Assembly: GCF_009604375.1 (NCBI RefSeq)
Contig: NZ_WEGH01000002.1
Coordinates: 458,073-522,072 of the forward strand
DNA: 64,000 bases
Reading direction: 5' to 3'
Source: Actinomadura macrotermitis
GTDB taxonomy: Bacteria > Actinomycetota > Actinomycetes > Streptosporangiales > Streptosporangiaceae
In this document: one piece after another, positions 8,637-16,220 of the stretch
Position numbering within the stretch: the first letter of the stretch is position 1
Layout: each line of letters opens with the position of its first letter
The notes under the pieces: generated by a model
The model's database searches: none
What the model was told of the DNA's origin: nothing
The model's input: only the letters and a program-made list of their open reading frames with translations
Translations under genes and position numbers: made by a program

Positions 8637-9419
8637 TCAAGCCTTGTCGAAGGTGTGCTTGGCCCAGAGGTAGGAGGCGACCGCGATGCCGGCGCACCAG
8701 GCGACGGCGATGGGGCCGCTGTTGCCGATCGGGGTGCCCAGCAGCAGGCCGCGCAGGGTCTCCATGATGGGGGTGAAGGGCTGGTACTCGGCGAACCAGC
8801 GCAGCACGGTCGGCATGGAGTCGGTGGGGACGAAGCCGCTGCCCAGGAAGGGCAGCAGGATCAGGGGCATGGGGGCGTTGCTGGCGGACTCGGGCGTCTG
8901 GGCCTTCAGGCCGAGGGCGACCGACAGCCAGGTGACGGCGACCACGAACAGGATGAGCAGTCCGGCCGCGGCCAGCCACTCGACGACGGTGGCGTCGGGG
9001 CGGAAGCCCATGGCCAGCGCGACGCCGATCAGGACGGCCATGCCCAGCAGCTGCTGGATGACGGCGCCGACGACGTGGCCGGTCAGGACGGCGGGCCGCC
9101 AGATCCGCATGGTGCGGAAGCGGGCGATGACGCCCTCGGTCATGTCGGTGGCGACCATGACCGCGGTTCCCGTCGCGGCGGTCGCCACCGCCATGAGCAG
9201 GATGCCCGGCACGACGTAGTTGACGTAGGCGCTGCGGCCGTTCCCGGCGCCGCCGAGGCCGTTGCCGAGGGTGCCGCCGAAGACGTAGACGAACACCAGC
9301 AGCAGGATGACGGGCGTGATCACCAGCTGGATCGTCATGGACGGGTAGCGGACCAGGCGCTTCAGCTGGCGCCGGACCATGGTGGAGGAGTCGCGGGCGG
9401 CGAGGGTGAGGGCGCTCAT
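8637..9419 (-). CDS. ABC-2 type (DrrB-like) exporter permease
   Basis: The product is 260 residues with six predicted membrane segments, including TIQLVITPVILLLVFVYVFGG, VVPGILLMAVATAATGTAVMV, LLGMAVLIGVALAM, LLILFVVAVTWLSVALGL and a C-terminal IAVAWCAGIAVASYLW. The DMTEGVIARFRTMRIWRPAVLTGHV stretch and LLPFLGSGFVPTDSMPTVLRWFAEYQPFTP are typical of DrrB/ABC-2 permeases for drugs or polyketides. The ATG at 9419 overlaps the stop of the ATPase gene (ATGA), so they are translated together. The likely role is export of a hydrophobic compound; the substrate is unknown. Confidence 0.92.
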   Translation of the reverse strand: MSALTLAARDSSTMVRRQLKRLVRYPSMTIQLVITPVILLLVFVYVFGGTLGNGLGGAGNGRSAYVNYVVPGILLMAVATAATGTAVMVATDMTEGVIARFRTMRIWRPAVLTGHVVGAVIQQLLGMAVLIGVALAMGFRPDATVVEWLAAAGLLILFVVAVTWLSVALGLKAQTPESASNAPMPLILLPFLGSGFVPTDSMPTVLRWFAEYQPFTPIMETLRGLLLGTPIGNSGPIAVAWCAGIAVASYLWAKHTFDKA

Positions 9420-10363
9420 CGGGTGGTCTCCTGGTTCTGGCCGGTGAGGGTGAGGAAGACGTCGTCGAGGTCGGGAGTGTGCACGCCGAGGTCGGCCGGC
9501 TCGATGCCGGCGGCGTCCAGGCGGGCGAGCAGCTCGCGCAGGGACGCGACGCTGCCGTCGGAGGGGACCTGCAGCGTGAGCCGGTTCTCGTCGGCGGGGT
9601 CCACGAAGCCGCGGCCGAGCGCGCCCAGCGCGCCGTTCAGCGCGTCGTCGCCGGTGAACCGCAGCGACACGTGGCCGCCGGGGATGAGCCGCTTGAGCTC
9701 GTCGGGGGTGCCCTCGGCGATCAGCGTGCCGTGGTCGAGGAGGGCGATGTGGTCGGCGAGCTCGTCGGCCTCGTCGAGGTACTGGGTGGTGAGGAAGATG
9801 GTGACGCCGCCCGCGACCAGGTCGCGCACGATCTGCCACATGGTGCGGCGGCTGCGCGGGTCCAGGCCGGTGGTGGGCTCGTCCAGGAAGATCAGCCGGG
9901 GGTCGCCGACCAGCGTCATCGCCAGGTCCAGCCGGCGCTGCATGCCGCCGGAGTAGGTGGCGGCGGTCTTGCCGGCCGCGTCGGCCAGGTCGAACCGCTC
10001 CAGCAGCTCCTTGGCCTTGCGCTTGCCCTCGCGCTTCGGCAGGTGCTTCAGGTCGGCCATGAGGAGCAGGTTCTCCTCGCCGGTGAGCAGCTTGTCGACG
10101 GCCGAGTACTGCCCGGTGACGCCGATCGCGCCGCGGACGTCGTCGGCCTGGCGCGCCAGGTCGTGCCCGGCGACCTTGACCCGGCCGTCGTCCGCCCGGA
10201 TCAGCGTGGACAGGATCTGCACGGTGGTGGTCTTGCCGGCGCCGTTCGGGCCGAGCAGGGAGAAGATCGTTCCTTCGGGGACGGCCAGGTCGACACCGTC
10301 CAGCACGACCTTGTCGCCGTAGGACTTGCGCAGTCCGCTCGCTTCGATGGCCAGGTTCGTCAT
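9416..10363 (-). CDS. DrrA-like ABC exporter ATP-binding protein
   Basis: The product is 315 residues. Walker A is GPNGAGKTT (~38-46), the Q-loop is in GVTGQYSAVDKLLTGEENL, the ABC signature is YSGGMQRRLD, Walker B is LIFLDEPTTGLD, and the H-loop lies in the ILFLTTQY-like segment TIFLTTQYLDEADEL. The C-terminal ~80 residues match the DrrA regulatory tail. The ATG at 10363 follows a GAGGA Shine-Dalgarno. It energises the adjacent permease. It lies 27 bp downstream of the DUF4097 gene in the same orientation, so the three form an operon. Confidence 0.95.
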   Translation of the reverse strand: MTNLAIEASGLRKSYGDKVVLDGVDLAVPEGTIFSLLGPNGAGKTTTVQILSTLIRADDGRVKVAGHDLARQADDVRGAIGVTGQYSAVDKLLTGEENLLLMADLKHLPKREGKRKAKELLERFDLADAAGKTAATYSGGMQRRLDLAMTLVGDPRLIFLDEPTTGLDPRSRRTMWQIVRDLVAGGVTIFLTTQYLDEADELADHIALLDHGTLIAEGTPDELKRLIPGGHVSLRFTGDDALNGALGALGRGFVDPADENRLTLQVPSDGSVASLRELLARLDAAGIEPADLGVHTPDLDDVFLTLTGQNQETTR

Positions 10364-10390
10364 GGGGGGATGCTCCTCAGGTGCGGCGGG

Positions 10391-11053
10391 TCAGAGGCTG
10401 CGGGCGGTGATGTCGCCCTGGATGGTGGTGGCGCGGATCTGGAGTTCGGCGGTGCCGTCGTTCTTGAGGGAGTTGTTGATGCGGCCGTGAGAGGTGCCGG
10501 CGTCCAAGGAGGCCGAGACGCCGGGGGCGGCGTCGATGGTGATGTCACCGGACTGGGTGTTCAGCTCGACGGCGCCGCCCCTGGCCTCGGCGATCCGGAT
10601 GTCGCCGCGCTGGGTGCTGATCTGCGCGGGACCGTTCAGCCGGCCGACCTCGACGTCGCCGTCGATGGCGGTGAGGCGGAGCCCGGCGGCTTCGTCGATC
10701 TTGGTGTGGCGGTAGGCGCCCTCGAAGGCGACCTCGCCCAGGCGGCCGACGCCGCGCAGCTCGGTGGCGGCGGCCTTGCCCTCGACGCGGGACCCGGCGG
10801 GCAGCTGCACCGTCACCTCCACCGCGCCCGACGGGCCGAGGTACTTGCTGCCGGCGGGGGCCTGGACCCGCAGGACGCCGTCGGCGTACTCGACCGTGGT
10901 CTGCTCGGCGGCCTTGGCGTCGCGGCCCTTGCCGGGGGTGGCGGGCAGGACCTCGACCAGGGTGTCGGCGCGGTCGGCGGCGATGACCTGCACGCGGCCG
11001 GCCGGGATGTCGAAGGTGGCGGTGATCGGGGCGGGGGTGGCGAAGGTGTTCAT
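10391..11053 (-). CDS. DUF4097 family beta-helix protein
   Basis: The product is 220 residues, rich in short strands and glycine/aspartate turns repeating about every 20 residues (GRLGEVAFEGAYRHTKIDEAAG, LRLTAIDGDVEVGRLNGPAQ, ISTQRGDIRIAEARGGAVEL). This is the beta-solenoid pattern of DUF4097/DUF4098 adhesin-like proteins. There is no signal peptide. Such genes often sit next to DrrAB-like exporters; their role is not established. I chose the ATG at 11053 (MNTFATPAP) with an AAGGAG site 6-8 bp upstream, not the ATG at 11098. It is first gene of the ABC operon and faces the divergent GbsR-type regulator. Confidence 0.85.
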   Translation of the reverse strand: MNTFATPAPITATFDIPAGRVQVIAADRADTLVEVLPATPGKGRDAKAAEQTTVEYADGVLRVQAPAGSKYLGPSGAVEVTVQLPAGSRVEGKAAATELRGVGRLGEVAFEGAYRHTKIDEAAGLRLTAIDGDVEVGRLNGPAQISTQRGDIRIAEARGGAVELNTQSGDITIDAAPGVSASLDAGTSHGRINNSLKNDGTAELQIRATTIQGDITARSL

Positions 11054-11109
11054 CGTGTGCTCCTTGCGGTCTGCCGTGCGGCTCGTTGTTTCCGACATCG
11101 CAAAAGCTA

Positions 11110-11236
11110 CGTTGCATTCACGGATCCTTCAAGTAGATCATTGCGTTGAAACTACGTTCACGCAGGTCATAGCAGGGAAATCATTGCAACGATCCTGATG
11201 ATTAACGCAACGAGCCTCATGCAAAGCGTTGCAATG
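11110..11236. promoter_or_regulatory. Cluster of CGTTGCAA-like boxes in a divergent promoter region
   Basis: Five related boxes lie between the DUF4097/ABC operon and the regulator gene: CGTTGCATT (~11110), TTGCGTTGAA (11141), CATTGCAACG (11182-11191), AACGCAACGA (~11204) and CGTTGCAATG (11227-11236). The third and fifth are perfect inverted copies of each other. This stretch is clearly richer in A and T than its surroundings. The arrangement fits an operator array for a MarR/GbsR dimer acting on both promoters. The assignment to the adjacent regulator is inference. Confidence 0.65.
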
Positions 11237-11307
11237 AATGAGAGTGAACGCTATGGTGGTGGCGACAAGGGACGTCGAGCGGCGCCAGGGGGCGCCCGAA
11301 GGGGGCC

Positions 11308-12039
11308 GTGGTGCCGGGAGGCAGGCTCACCCAGCAGGAACGCCAGCAGATCGCCGCGGGGCTGGCGGACGGCCTCGCCTACGCCGAGATCGCCCGGCGT
11401 CTGGACCGCCCGACCTCCACCGTCACGCGTGAGGTGATGCGCAACGGCGGCCCCACCGGCTACCGCGCCGACCTGGCCCACCGCGCCACCGAGCACCGCA
11501 CCCGCCGGCGCCGGGGCGCCTCGGCGCGGGGGCCCGAGCCGGTCCAGCCGCACGGCCGCGACCCCGAGGCCGTCCGCGAGTACGAGGAGACCTTCACCAC
11601 CATCATGATGGCGTCGGGCCTGCCCAAGATGATGTCGCGGGTGCTGGCCTGCCTCTACACCACCGACGCCGGCAGCCTCACCGCCGCCGAGCTCGCCCAG
11701 CGCCTCCAGGTCAGCCCGGCCTCCATCTCCAAGGCCGTGGCGTTCCTGGAGAGCCAGGACCTGGTCCGCCGGCAGCGCGACGAGGGCCGCCGCGAGCGCT
11801 ACGCCGTCGACGACGACCTGTGGCACCAGTCGACGCTCTCCAGCGCCCAGGCCCTCGTCAAGTTCGTCGAGATCGCCCGGCAGGGCGTCGGCGTCCTCGG
11901 CCGCGACACCCCGGCCGCCGTCCGCCTGGAGAACATCGCCCGCTATCTGGACTTCGTCGCCGAGAGGTTCGCCCGCGCCGCCGAGCAGGCCCGCGAGGTC
12001 CTCTACGCGAACCCTGAGCCCGACGGCCCCGACAGCTGA
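11308..12039 (+). CDS. GbsR/MarR family regulator with an extra N-terminal HTH
   Basis: The product is 243 residues. Residues ~5-40 (RLTQQERQQIAAGLADGLAYAEIARRLDRPTSTVTREV) form an HTH of the kind seen in IS30 transposases and sigma region 4. After a basic Pro/Arg-rich linker, residues ~90-190 form a MarR/GbsR winged HTH: MSRVLACLYTTDAGSLTAAELAQRLQVSPASISKAVAFLESQDLVRRQR. The C-terminal helices are dimerisation type. The GTG at 11308 follows a GAAGGGGG ribosome site. It is divergent from the DUF4097/ABC operon across the box cluster and probably represses it and itself. Confidence 0.87.
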   Translation: MVPGGRLTQQERQQIAAGLADGLAYAEIARRLDRPTSTVTREVMRNGGPTGYRADLAHRATEHRTRRRRGASARGPEPVQPHGRDPEAVREYEETFTTIMMASGLPKMMSRVLACLYTTDAGSLTAAELAQRLQVSPASISKAVAFLESQDLVRRQRDEGRRERYAVDDDLWHQSTLSSAQALVKFVEIARQGVGVLGRDTPAAVRLENIARYLDFVAERFARAAEQAREVLYANPEPDGPDS

Positions 12040-13170
12040 TCAGCCGATCCGCTGCTCCTCGGCGTCGAGCCAGACGTACTGGTCATCGGGGGTCACGGTC
12101 AGGCCCCACCGGCCGGCCGCGGGCCGGCCGAGCGCGTCCCACCAGCGATGGGCGTCCGCCACCTCCTGCCACAGGTCCCGCTCGCCGTACTGCCGGACCG
12201 GGAACCTCTCCGCGCCCGGCTCGTGGTCGAGGCGGGCCCACGAGCCGGACCACGGATCGACCAGCCAGAGGGTGTAGGCGCCCGGGCCGTGGTGCTCGAC
12301 GATCGGCTTGCAGCGCGGCACCTTCAAGCCGATCGCCAGCGACACGTCGTACTCGCCGAGCACGTCGTAGGGGTGCAGGCAGGTGGACGACTCGCGCGCC
12401 TGTGCCTCGTGCCGCACGTCGCGCGCGAGCAGAACGCGTTTGCCGCGCTGTTCGCGCACCAGCATGAACGCCACGTTCCCCACGATCCGGCCCCGCATGG
12501 TGCCGTCCCCTGACACCAGGAACGACACCAGCGCGCCGTTGTGGAAGTCGGTGGCCCACGGCACCAGCACCCGGCCGCCCGGCCGGGTCTGCGCCGCCCA
12601 CGCGGGCGGCACCCGCTTGACCGCCGCCGTGGCGATCACCCGGTCGAACGGCGCGGCCGGCCGGTGCCCGAGCGCCCCGTCCCCGGTCACCACGGTGACC
12701 CGATGGCCCGCCTCCCGCAGCACGCGACGGGCGCGGCCGGCGAGCGCCGGGTCCACCTCGACCGAGACGACGCGACCGGAGCCGAGCCGTTCGGCCAGCA
12801 GCGCGGCGTTCCAGCCGGTGCCGGTGCCGATCTCCAGCACCGACATGCCCGGTTCGGCCTGAAGCGCCGTGAGCATCTGCGCCACCACGTCGGGACGACT
12901 GGCGGAGCTGGTGACCTCATGGCCGGACAGGGCGCCGTCGTCCACCTGCGTGATCACGTAGTCGTCGGCGTAACACAGCTCCAGCCAGGCGTCCTCGTCG
13001 TCGCCGCGCCGCACCGGGACCAGCCGGTCCTGCTCGGGCACCCACACCGTGTCGGGGATGAACCGGTGCCGGAGCACCGTGTCGAACGGCTCCCGCCAGC
13101 CCGGGCCGATGTCGCCGGCCTCGGCGAGCCGCTCGACGAGCCGGGCGGACAGCTCCGCGGGGCCGGCCAT
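12040..13170 (-). CDS. PIMT-like O-methyltransferase of the RiPP-associated (imiditide/FxLD-like) type
   Basis: The product is 376 residues. The protein-L-isoaspartate O-methyltransferase-like domain (~60-230) has SAM motif I VLEIGTGTGWNAALLAE, the motif II region VVSVEVDPALA and RVIATAAVKRVPPAWAAQ. Housekeeping PIMTs are ~210 residues; this one has ~140 extra C-terminal residues ending in RWGLTVTPDDQYVWLD, the kind of extension found in RiPP-linked PIMT homologues that methylate Asp and yield aspartimide. The ATG follows immediately after the TAG of a 37-residue charged peptide gene, giving strict coupling. An FxLD-system methyltransferase is the main alternative label. Its stop abuts that of the convergent GbsR gene. 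Confidence 0.85.
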   Translation of the reverse strand: MAGPAELSARLVERLAEAGDIGPGWREPFDTVLRHRFIPDTVWVPEQDRLVPVRRGDDEDAWLELCYADDYVITQVDDGALSGHEVTSSASRPDVVAQMLTALQAEPGMSVLEIGTGTGWNAALLAERLGSGRVVSVEVDPALAGRARRVLREAGHRVTVVTGDGALGHRPAAPFDRVIATAAVKRVPPAWAAQTRPGGRVLVPWATDFHNGALVSFLVSGDGTMRGRIVGNVAFMLVREQRGKRVLLARDVRHEAQARESSTCLHPYDVLGEYDVSLAIGLKVPRCKPIVEHHGPGAYTLWLVDPWSGSWARLDHEPGAERFPVRQYGERDLWQEVADAHRWWDALGRPAAGRWGLTVTPDDQYVWLDAEEQRIG

Positions 13171-13284
13171 CTACTTGCCGCCCTTCTCGTGCTTGCCGCC
13201 GCCGGGCGGATCCTTGGGCTCCGCCGGCGGGATCGGCTTGTCCCACTTGCCGTCGGCGTCCCGCTTCTCATCGTGCTTGCCCAC
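13171..13284 (-). CDS. 37-residue charged peptide, candidate RiPP precursor
   Basis: This small gene starts at GTG 13284 behind a strong GAGGGGAG site and ends in TAG directly abutting the methyltransferase ATG. The peptide has 8 Lys, 1 Arg, 2 His, 5 Asp and 3 Glu and no Cys. It starts MGKHDEKRDADGKWDKPIPP, continues through a Pro-rich and Gly-rich middle, and ends KHEKGGK. Asp11-Gly12 is an Asp-Gly step, the sequence most prone to aspartimide. A lone, highly charged, Cys-free precursor next to a PIMT homologue is what has been described for imiditides. No leader cleavage site is evident. The precursor role is inferred from context. Confidence 0.65.
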   Translation of the reverse strand: MGKHDEKRDADGKWDKPIPPAEPKDPPGGGKHEKGGK

Positions 13285-13522
13285 GTCGGGCTCCCCTCAC
13301 CTGGGCCGCAAGCAGCCGCTCTCGCAACTTGATTCCGGTCCGCGCCTGCAGCAGGAAATCCCGGCCGTCCACCGCGAACCACACCCCGGCGACCGGATCG
13401 GCCACGAACCCCAGGCCGGGGTACTCCGCCCGCAACCGCGCCAACGCCACGGCCGCCTGCTGCAGCAACGCGGCCGACCAGCCTTCCGGGGCATCGACGT
13501 CGGGACGCGGTTCGTTCCTCAC
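13268..13522 (-). CDS. Small protein of unknown function (84 residues)
   Basis: I do not recognise the family. It starts at GTG 13522, overlapping the stop of the upstream gene (GTGA), and ends within the start of the 37-residue peptide gene, overlapping it by 17 bases. The sequence is soluble: a helix LLQQAAVALARLRAEYPG, then FVADPVAGVWFAVDGRDFLLQAR, which looks like a two- or three-strand sheet, then a basic helix. The tight coupling on both sides says it is made together with the peptide and methyltransferase. It may be an accessory or peptide-binding protein; that is conjecture. Confidence 0.62.
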   Translation of the reverse strand: MRNEPRPDVDAPEGWSAALLQQAAVALARLRAEYPGLGFVADPVAGVWFAVDGRDFLLQARTGIKLRERLLAAQVRGARRGQAR

Positions 13523-13824
13523 GGCGCGTCCTCGGGTGCGGTCAGCTGTTCGGCGGCCCACCCGGCCTGCGCGCAGGGCGCCAGCCAACCGGCCGAGGAC
13601 GAGTGGAAGCCCAGCCCCACCGGGCCTCGCACCACCTGCACCGACTCGCCCAGGCACGGCACCCGCAAGAGCAGCCGGGAGCCATCATGGCGCTCGACCC
13701 GCTGACCACGCCGCCACAGTTCCCGCCCCAGCCACGCCAGGCGAAACCGCGCTCGCAGAACGGCGGGTGCAGACGGAAGAACACCCACCGGCTGCGCCGC
13801 CTGCCCGGCGCGCCGCCGCGTCAC
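13519..13824 (-). CDS. Small protein of unknown function (101 residues)
   Basis: Unrecognised. Read from GTG 13824, which overlaps the stop of the preceding gene (GTGA), it is Arg-rich at the start (VTRRRAGQAAQ). It continues with FRLAWLGRELWRRGQRVERHDGSRLLLRVPCLGESVQVVRG and a hydrophobic tail GLGFHSSSAGWLAPCAQAGWAAEQL. The middle looks like a small beta-rich domain; there is no signal peptide. Its stop overlaps the next start in the same way. Conservation of this gene order in related genomes would be the test of whether it belongs to the peptide system. Confidence 0.6.
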   Translation of the reverse strand: MTRRRAGQAAQPVGVLPSAPAVLRARFRLAWLGRELWRRGQRVERHDGSRLLLRVPCLGESVQVVRGPVGLGFHSSSAGWLAPCAQAGWAAEQLTAPEDAP

Positions 13825-14057
13825 CTGGCCGCCTGACGCTGCTTGCCGCGCGCGGCTTCGACGAGCAGCGCCTCCCGCAGCGCCTCGGCGGTGTCCTGGA
13901 TGACCGTCAGGTCGACCCCGGCGGACGGGTCGTGCAGCGTCGCGCACCAATCGCCTAGCAGCCCGTCCGAACGGACGGACCGCCAGATGCGGTGCCCTCT
14001 GAAGTCCCTACGGAGCCGAGCGAGAGCCTGGTCGTCGGGGTGGGTGGGTATCGTCAT
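13821..14057 (-). CDS. Small protein of unknown function (78 residues), first gene of the peptide operon
   Basis: It starts at ATG 14057 behind a perfect GGAGG site. The sequence MTIPTHPDDQALARLRRDF, then a strand-rich core (WRSVRSDGLLGDWCATLHDPSAGVDLTVIQD) and a terminal helix, resembles small actinobacterial proteins often found beside XRE/DUF397 genes, but I cannot name a family. It leads a minus-strand run of five overlapping genes ending with the methyltransferase. The operon diverges from the XRE regulator starting at 14265; the 207 bases between must hold both promoters. Regulation by that XRE protein is plausible and untested. Confidence 0.65.
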   Translation of the reverse strand: MTIPTHPDDQALARLRRDFRGHRIWRSVRSDGLLGDWCATLHDPSAGVDLTVIQDTAEALREALLVEAARGKQRQAAR

Positions 14058-14264
14058 CTTGCCTCCTTGCGAGGTGGAAGCCGTGCGGTCGGGCCCCGGG
14101 CTCCAATCCATGAGCCCGACCGCGCGGCGGCTTCTACGCTTCACGAAGTGCTACACATATGAGAGCTTCGACCACAGAGCGCTCGTCTGCAATGCACAGT
14201 GCAAGTTTTTCTTGTTACCTTCTGGCTATAGCCACCCGTCGCGATCACCTCCACACTGTTCACC

Positions 14265-15092
14265 ATGGCTACTGTCCGCCACCGCCGACTTGCGCGAGAA
14301 CTTCGCATACTTCGCGAGCGCTGCGGCCTCAGATCCGAAGCTGTCGCCCTCGAACTCGGCTGGGATCGCTCCAAGGTCAGCCGGTTGGAGACCGCCCGCG
14401 TCAAACCGAAGCTGGCCGACATCACCGAACTCCTCGATCTGTATGGAGTCACCAGCCCAGAACGGGACGCGCTGATCCAGCTCGCCAAGGACGCACGGCA
14501 ACGCGGCTGGTGGAGAGCGTTCGGGGATGTCTTCGAGGGCACATACATCGGGCTGGAGAGCGAAGCCGACAGCATCCGCTCTTGGCAACCTCAGGTCGTC
14601 CCCGGCCTCCTCCAGACCGAGGACTATGCACGAGCCATCCTCACAGCCGCATGTCCTGACACTCTGGAACGCACCGAACAACGGGTTCGTGCACGGATGG
14701 CTCGTAAGCCACTGCTCAATCGCCCAGGACGTCCTCCCTCATTCCACGCCATCGTGGACGAGGCGGTACTTCGTCACATGGTCGGTGGCCGTGACGTGCT
14801 GCGAGCACAGCTCTCCGAGTTGTGGGCGGCTTCCCAGCGCCCCAACATCACGCTTCAGGTCATGCCTTTCGAGGCCGGCGCCCACCCGGGTGTCGACGGG
14901 GCTTTCGTGATCCTTGGCTACCTAGAGGATCTCGATCCCGACGTGGTGTACGTCGAGGGCCAGGCCGGGAGCGTCTTTCCGGAGTCGACGGAGGAAGTCA
15001 CTCGCTTTAGGTTGATATGGGAGCGTCTCGTCGACGCTGCCTTGTCACCGGCGGACTCGGCGGCACTGCTCGTCGAACTGACCAGGGAGTGA
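14265..15092 (+). CDS. XRE-family regulator with DUF5753 (Scr1-type)
   Basis: The product is 275 residues. The N-terminal XRE HTH (~8-65) reads LARELRILRERCGLRSEAVALELGWDRSKVSRLETARVKP. The C-terminal DUF5753 sensor-like domain contains the family marks SWQPQVVPGLLQTEDYARAI, RMARKPLL and the terminal DPDVVYVEG segment. Streptomyces Scr1-like and BldB/WhiJ-type modules pair such a regulator with a small DUF397 protein, and a DUF397 gene follows 8 bp downstream. The pair probably works as regulator and antagonist in development or specialised metabolism. It is divergent from the peptide/methyltransferase operon, which it may control. Confidence 0.93.
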   Translation: MATVRHRRLARELRILRERCGLRSEAVALELGWDRSKVSRLETARVKPKLADITELLDLYGVTSPERDALIQLAKDARQRGWWRAFGDVFEGTYIGLESEADSIRSWQPQVVPGLLQTEDYARAILTAACPDTLERTEQRVRARMARKPLLNRPGRPPSFHAIVDEAVLRHMVGGRDVLRAQLSELWAASQRPNITLQVMPFEAGAHPGVDGAFVILGYLEDLDPDVVYVEGQAGSVFPESTEEVTRFRLIWERLVDAALSPADSAALLVELTRE

Positions 15093-15100
15093 TCACCTTC

Positions 15101-15301
15101 ATGGCCGACTTCACAGCCGCACGCTGGAGGAAGAGCAGCCGGAGCACGGGCAAGGAGGACTGCGTCGAGGTCGCCGGGCTCTCCCCCGTCGTCGCCGTAC
15201 GCGACTCCCAAGACCCAGACGGCCCCAAGCTCACCCTCGACGCCACCGCCTGGCGCACCTTCGCCCACCGCATCAAGATCGGCGAACTCGACCTGGCCTG
15301 A
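15101..15301 (+). CDS. DUF397 protein (antagonist partner of XRE/DUF5753)
   Basis: The product is 66 residues with the complete DUF397 signature: ARWRKSSRSTGKEDCVEVA, VAVRDSQDPDGPKLTLDATAWRTF. DUF397 proteins (BldB/Scr2-like) bind or restrain the DNA-binding protein encoded next to them. I take the ATG at 15101. An in-frame GTG at 15089 overlaps the upstream stop and could add four residues. Confidence 0.93.
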   Translation: MADFTAARWRKSSRSTGKEDCVEVAGLSPVVAVRDSQDPDGPKLTLDATAWRTFAHRIKIGELDLA

Positions 15302-15344
15302 CACCGGCCGGACTTAGCCGTGGCTGCGCTTTGATGGAGGGGCG

Positions 15345-16220
15345 ATGCCCTCCTCTTCCTCCTCCAGCGCGCAGGCCGCGCGGCAGCGCTTGGCCGAGCA
15401 GCTCCGCCGGATGCGTCAAGGCGCGCGGATCTCCGGTGTGCGGTTCGCCGAGCTGGCCGGCTGGCAGGACTCCAGCAACGTCTCCAAGATCGAGCGGGGG
15501 ATGCGGCCCGCCTCGGCCGATCATGTGCGGTTGTGGTGCCGGATCTGTGGTGCCTCGCGGCAGCGCACCGAAGAGCTGCTGGCCGAGCAGGCGGCCGTGG
15601 CGCGTATGTGGATCTCCTACCAGCAGCTCAACCGAGGCGGCCTGACAGCCGCGCAGAAATCGGTGCGCGAGGAATACGAGCAGTTGAGGCTCGCACGTTC
15701 CTACCAGAACACGGTGATTCCCGGCCTGTTGCAAACCCGGCGCTACACCGAGGCGGCCCTACGCCAGGTGTGCGTGGAGCAGGGCGTGACCGCTGACGAT
15801 CTCGCCGGTGCGGTCGCCGAGCGGATGGACCGGCAGCGGGTGTTGCGCCGGGTGGACGCCCGCTGGTGGTTTGTCATGGAAGAGGACGTCCTGTGGTACC
15901 GGCCGTTCGCCGTGGAGATCCACCGTGCACAGCTCGCGCATCTGCTGACGGTGATGCGGCTCCCCACGGTGCGGCTCGGCGTCATCCCCCGGTCCGCGGA
16001 CCGGCGCAACGTGTCACCGGCCGAATCGTTCGACGTCACCGACACCGAACTGGTGACGGTCGAGCTGACCTCGGGATACCTGTCGGTGACGGTGCCCGAG
16101 GAGATCGCGATGTACCTGCGGGCCTGGGAGCGGTTGTCGGCGCTGGCGGTCCACGGCAAGCCCGCCGCAGCGCTGATCGAGCGGGCGCTGCGGGGTCTGG
16201 CGGGTCAGGACGGGGTGTAG
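15345..16220 (+). CDS. Second XRE-family regulator with DUF5753
   Basis: The product is 291 residues. A Ser-rich N-terminus (PSSSSSSAQ) precedes an XRE HTH (LAEQLRRMRQGARISGVRFAELAGWQDSSNVSKIERGMRPAS). It is followed by DUF5753 with YQNTVIPGLLQTRRYTEAAL and a C-terminal part, ESFDVTDTELVTVELTSGYLSVTVPEEIAMYLRAWERLSALAV. It differs clearly from the 14265 protein, so it is not a recent duplicate. Its partner is the convergent DUF6879 gene, whose 3' end overlaps it by 16 bp. XRE/DUF6879 is a known alternative pairing to XRE/DUF397. Confidence 0.92.
   Translation: MPSSSSSSAQAARQRLAEQLRRMRQGARISGVRFAELAGWQDSSNVSKIERGMRPASADHVRLWCRICGASRQRTEELLAEQAAVARMWISYQQLNRGGLTAAQKSVREEYEQLRLARSYQNTVIPGLLQTRRYTEAALRQVCVEQGVTADDLAGAVAERMDRQRVLRRVDARWWFVMEEDVLWYRPFAVEIHRAQLAHLLTVMRLPTVRLGVIPRSADRRNVSPAESFDVTDTELVTVELTSGYLSVTVPEEIAMYLRAWERLSALAVHGKPAAALIERALRGLAGQDGV

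Noticed and set aside
12040..13170. Calling the methyltransferase a housekeeping isoaspartyl repair enzyme
   Set aside because: It is ~160 residues too long, has an RiPP-type C-terminal extension, and is coupled to a short peptide gene rather than to typical repair neighbours.
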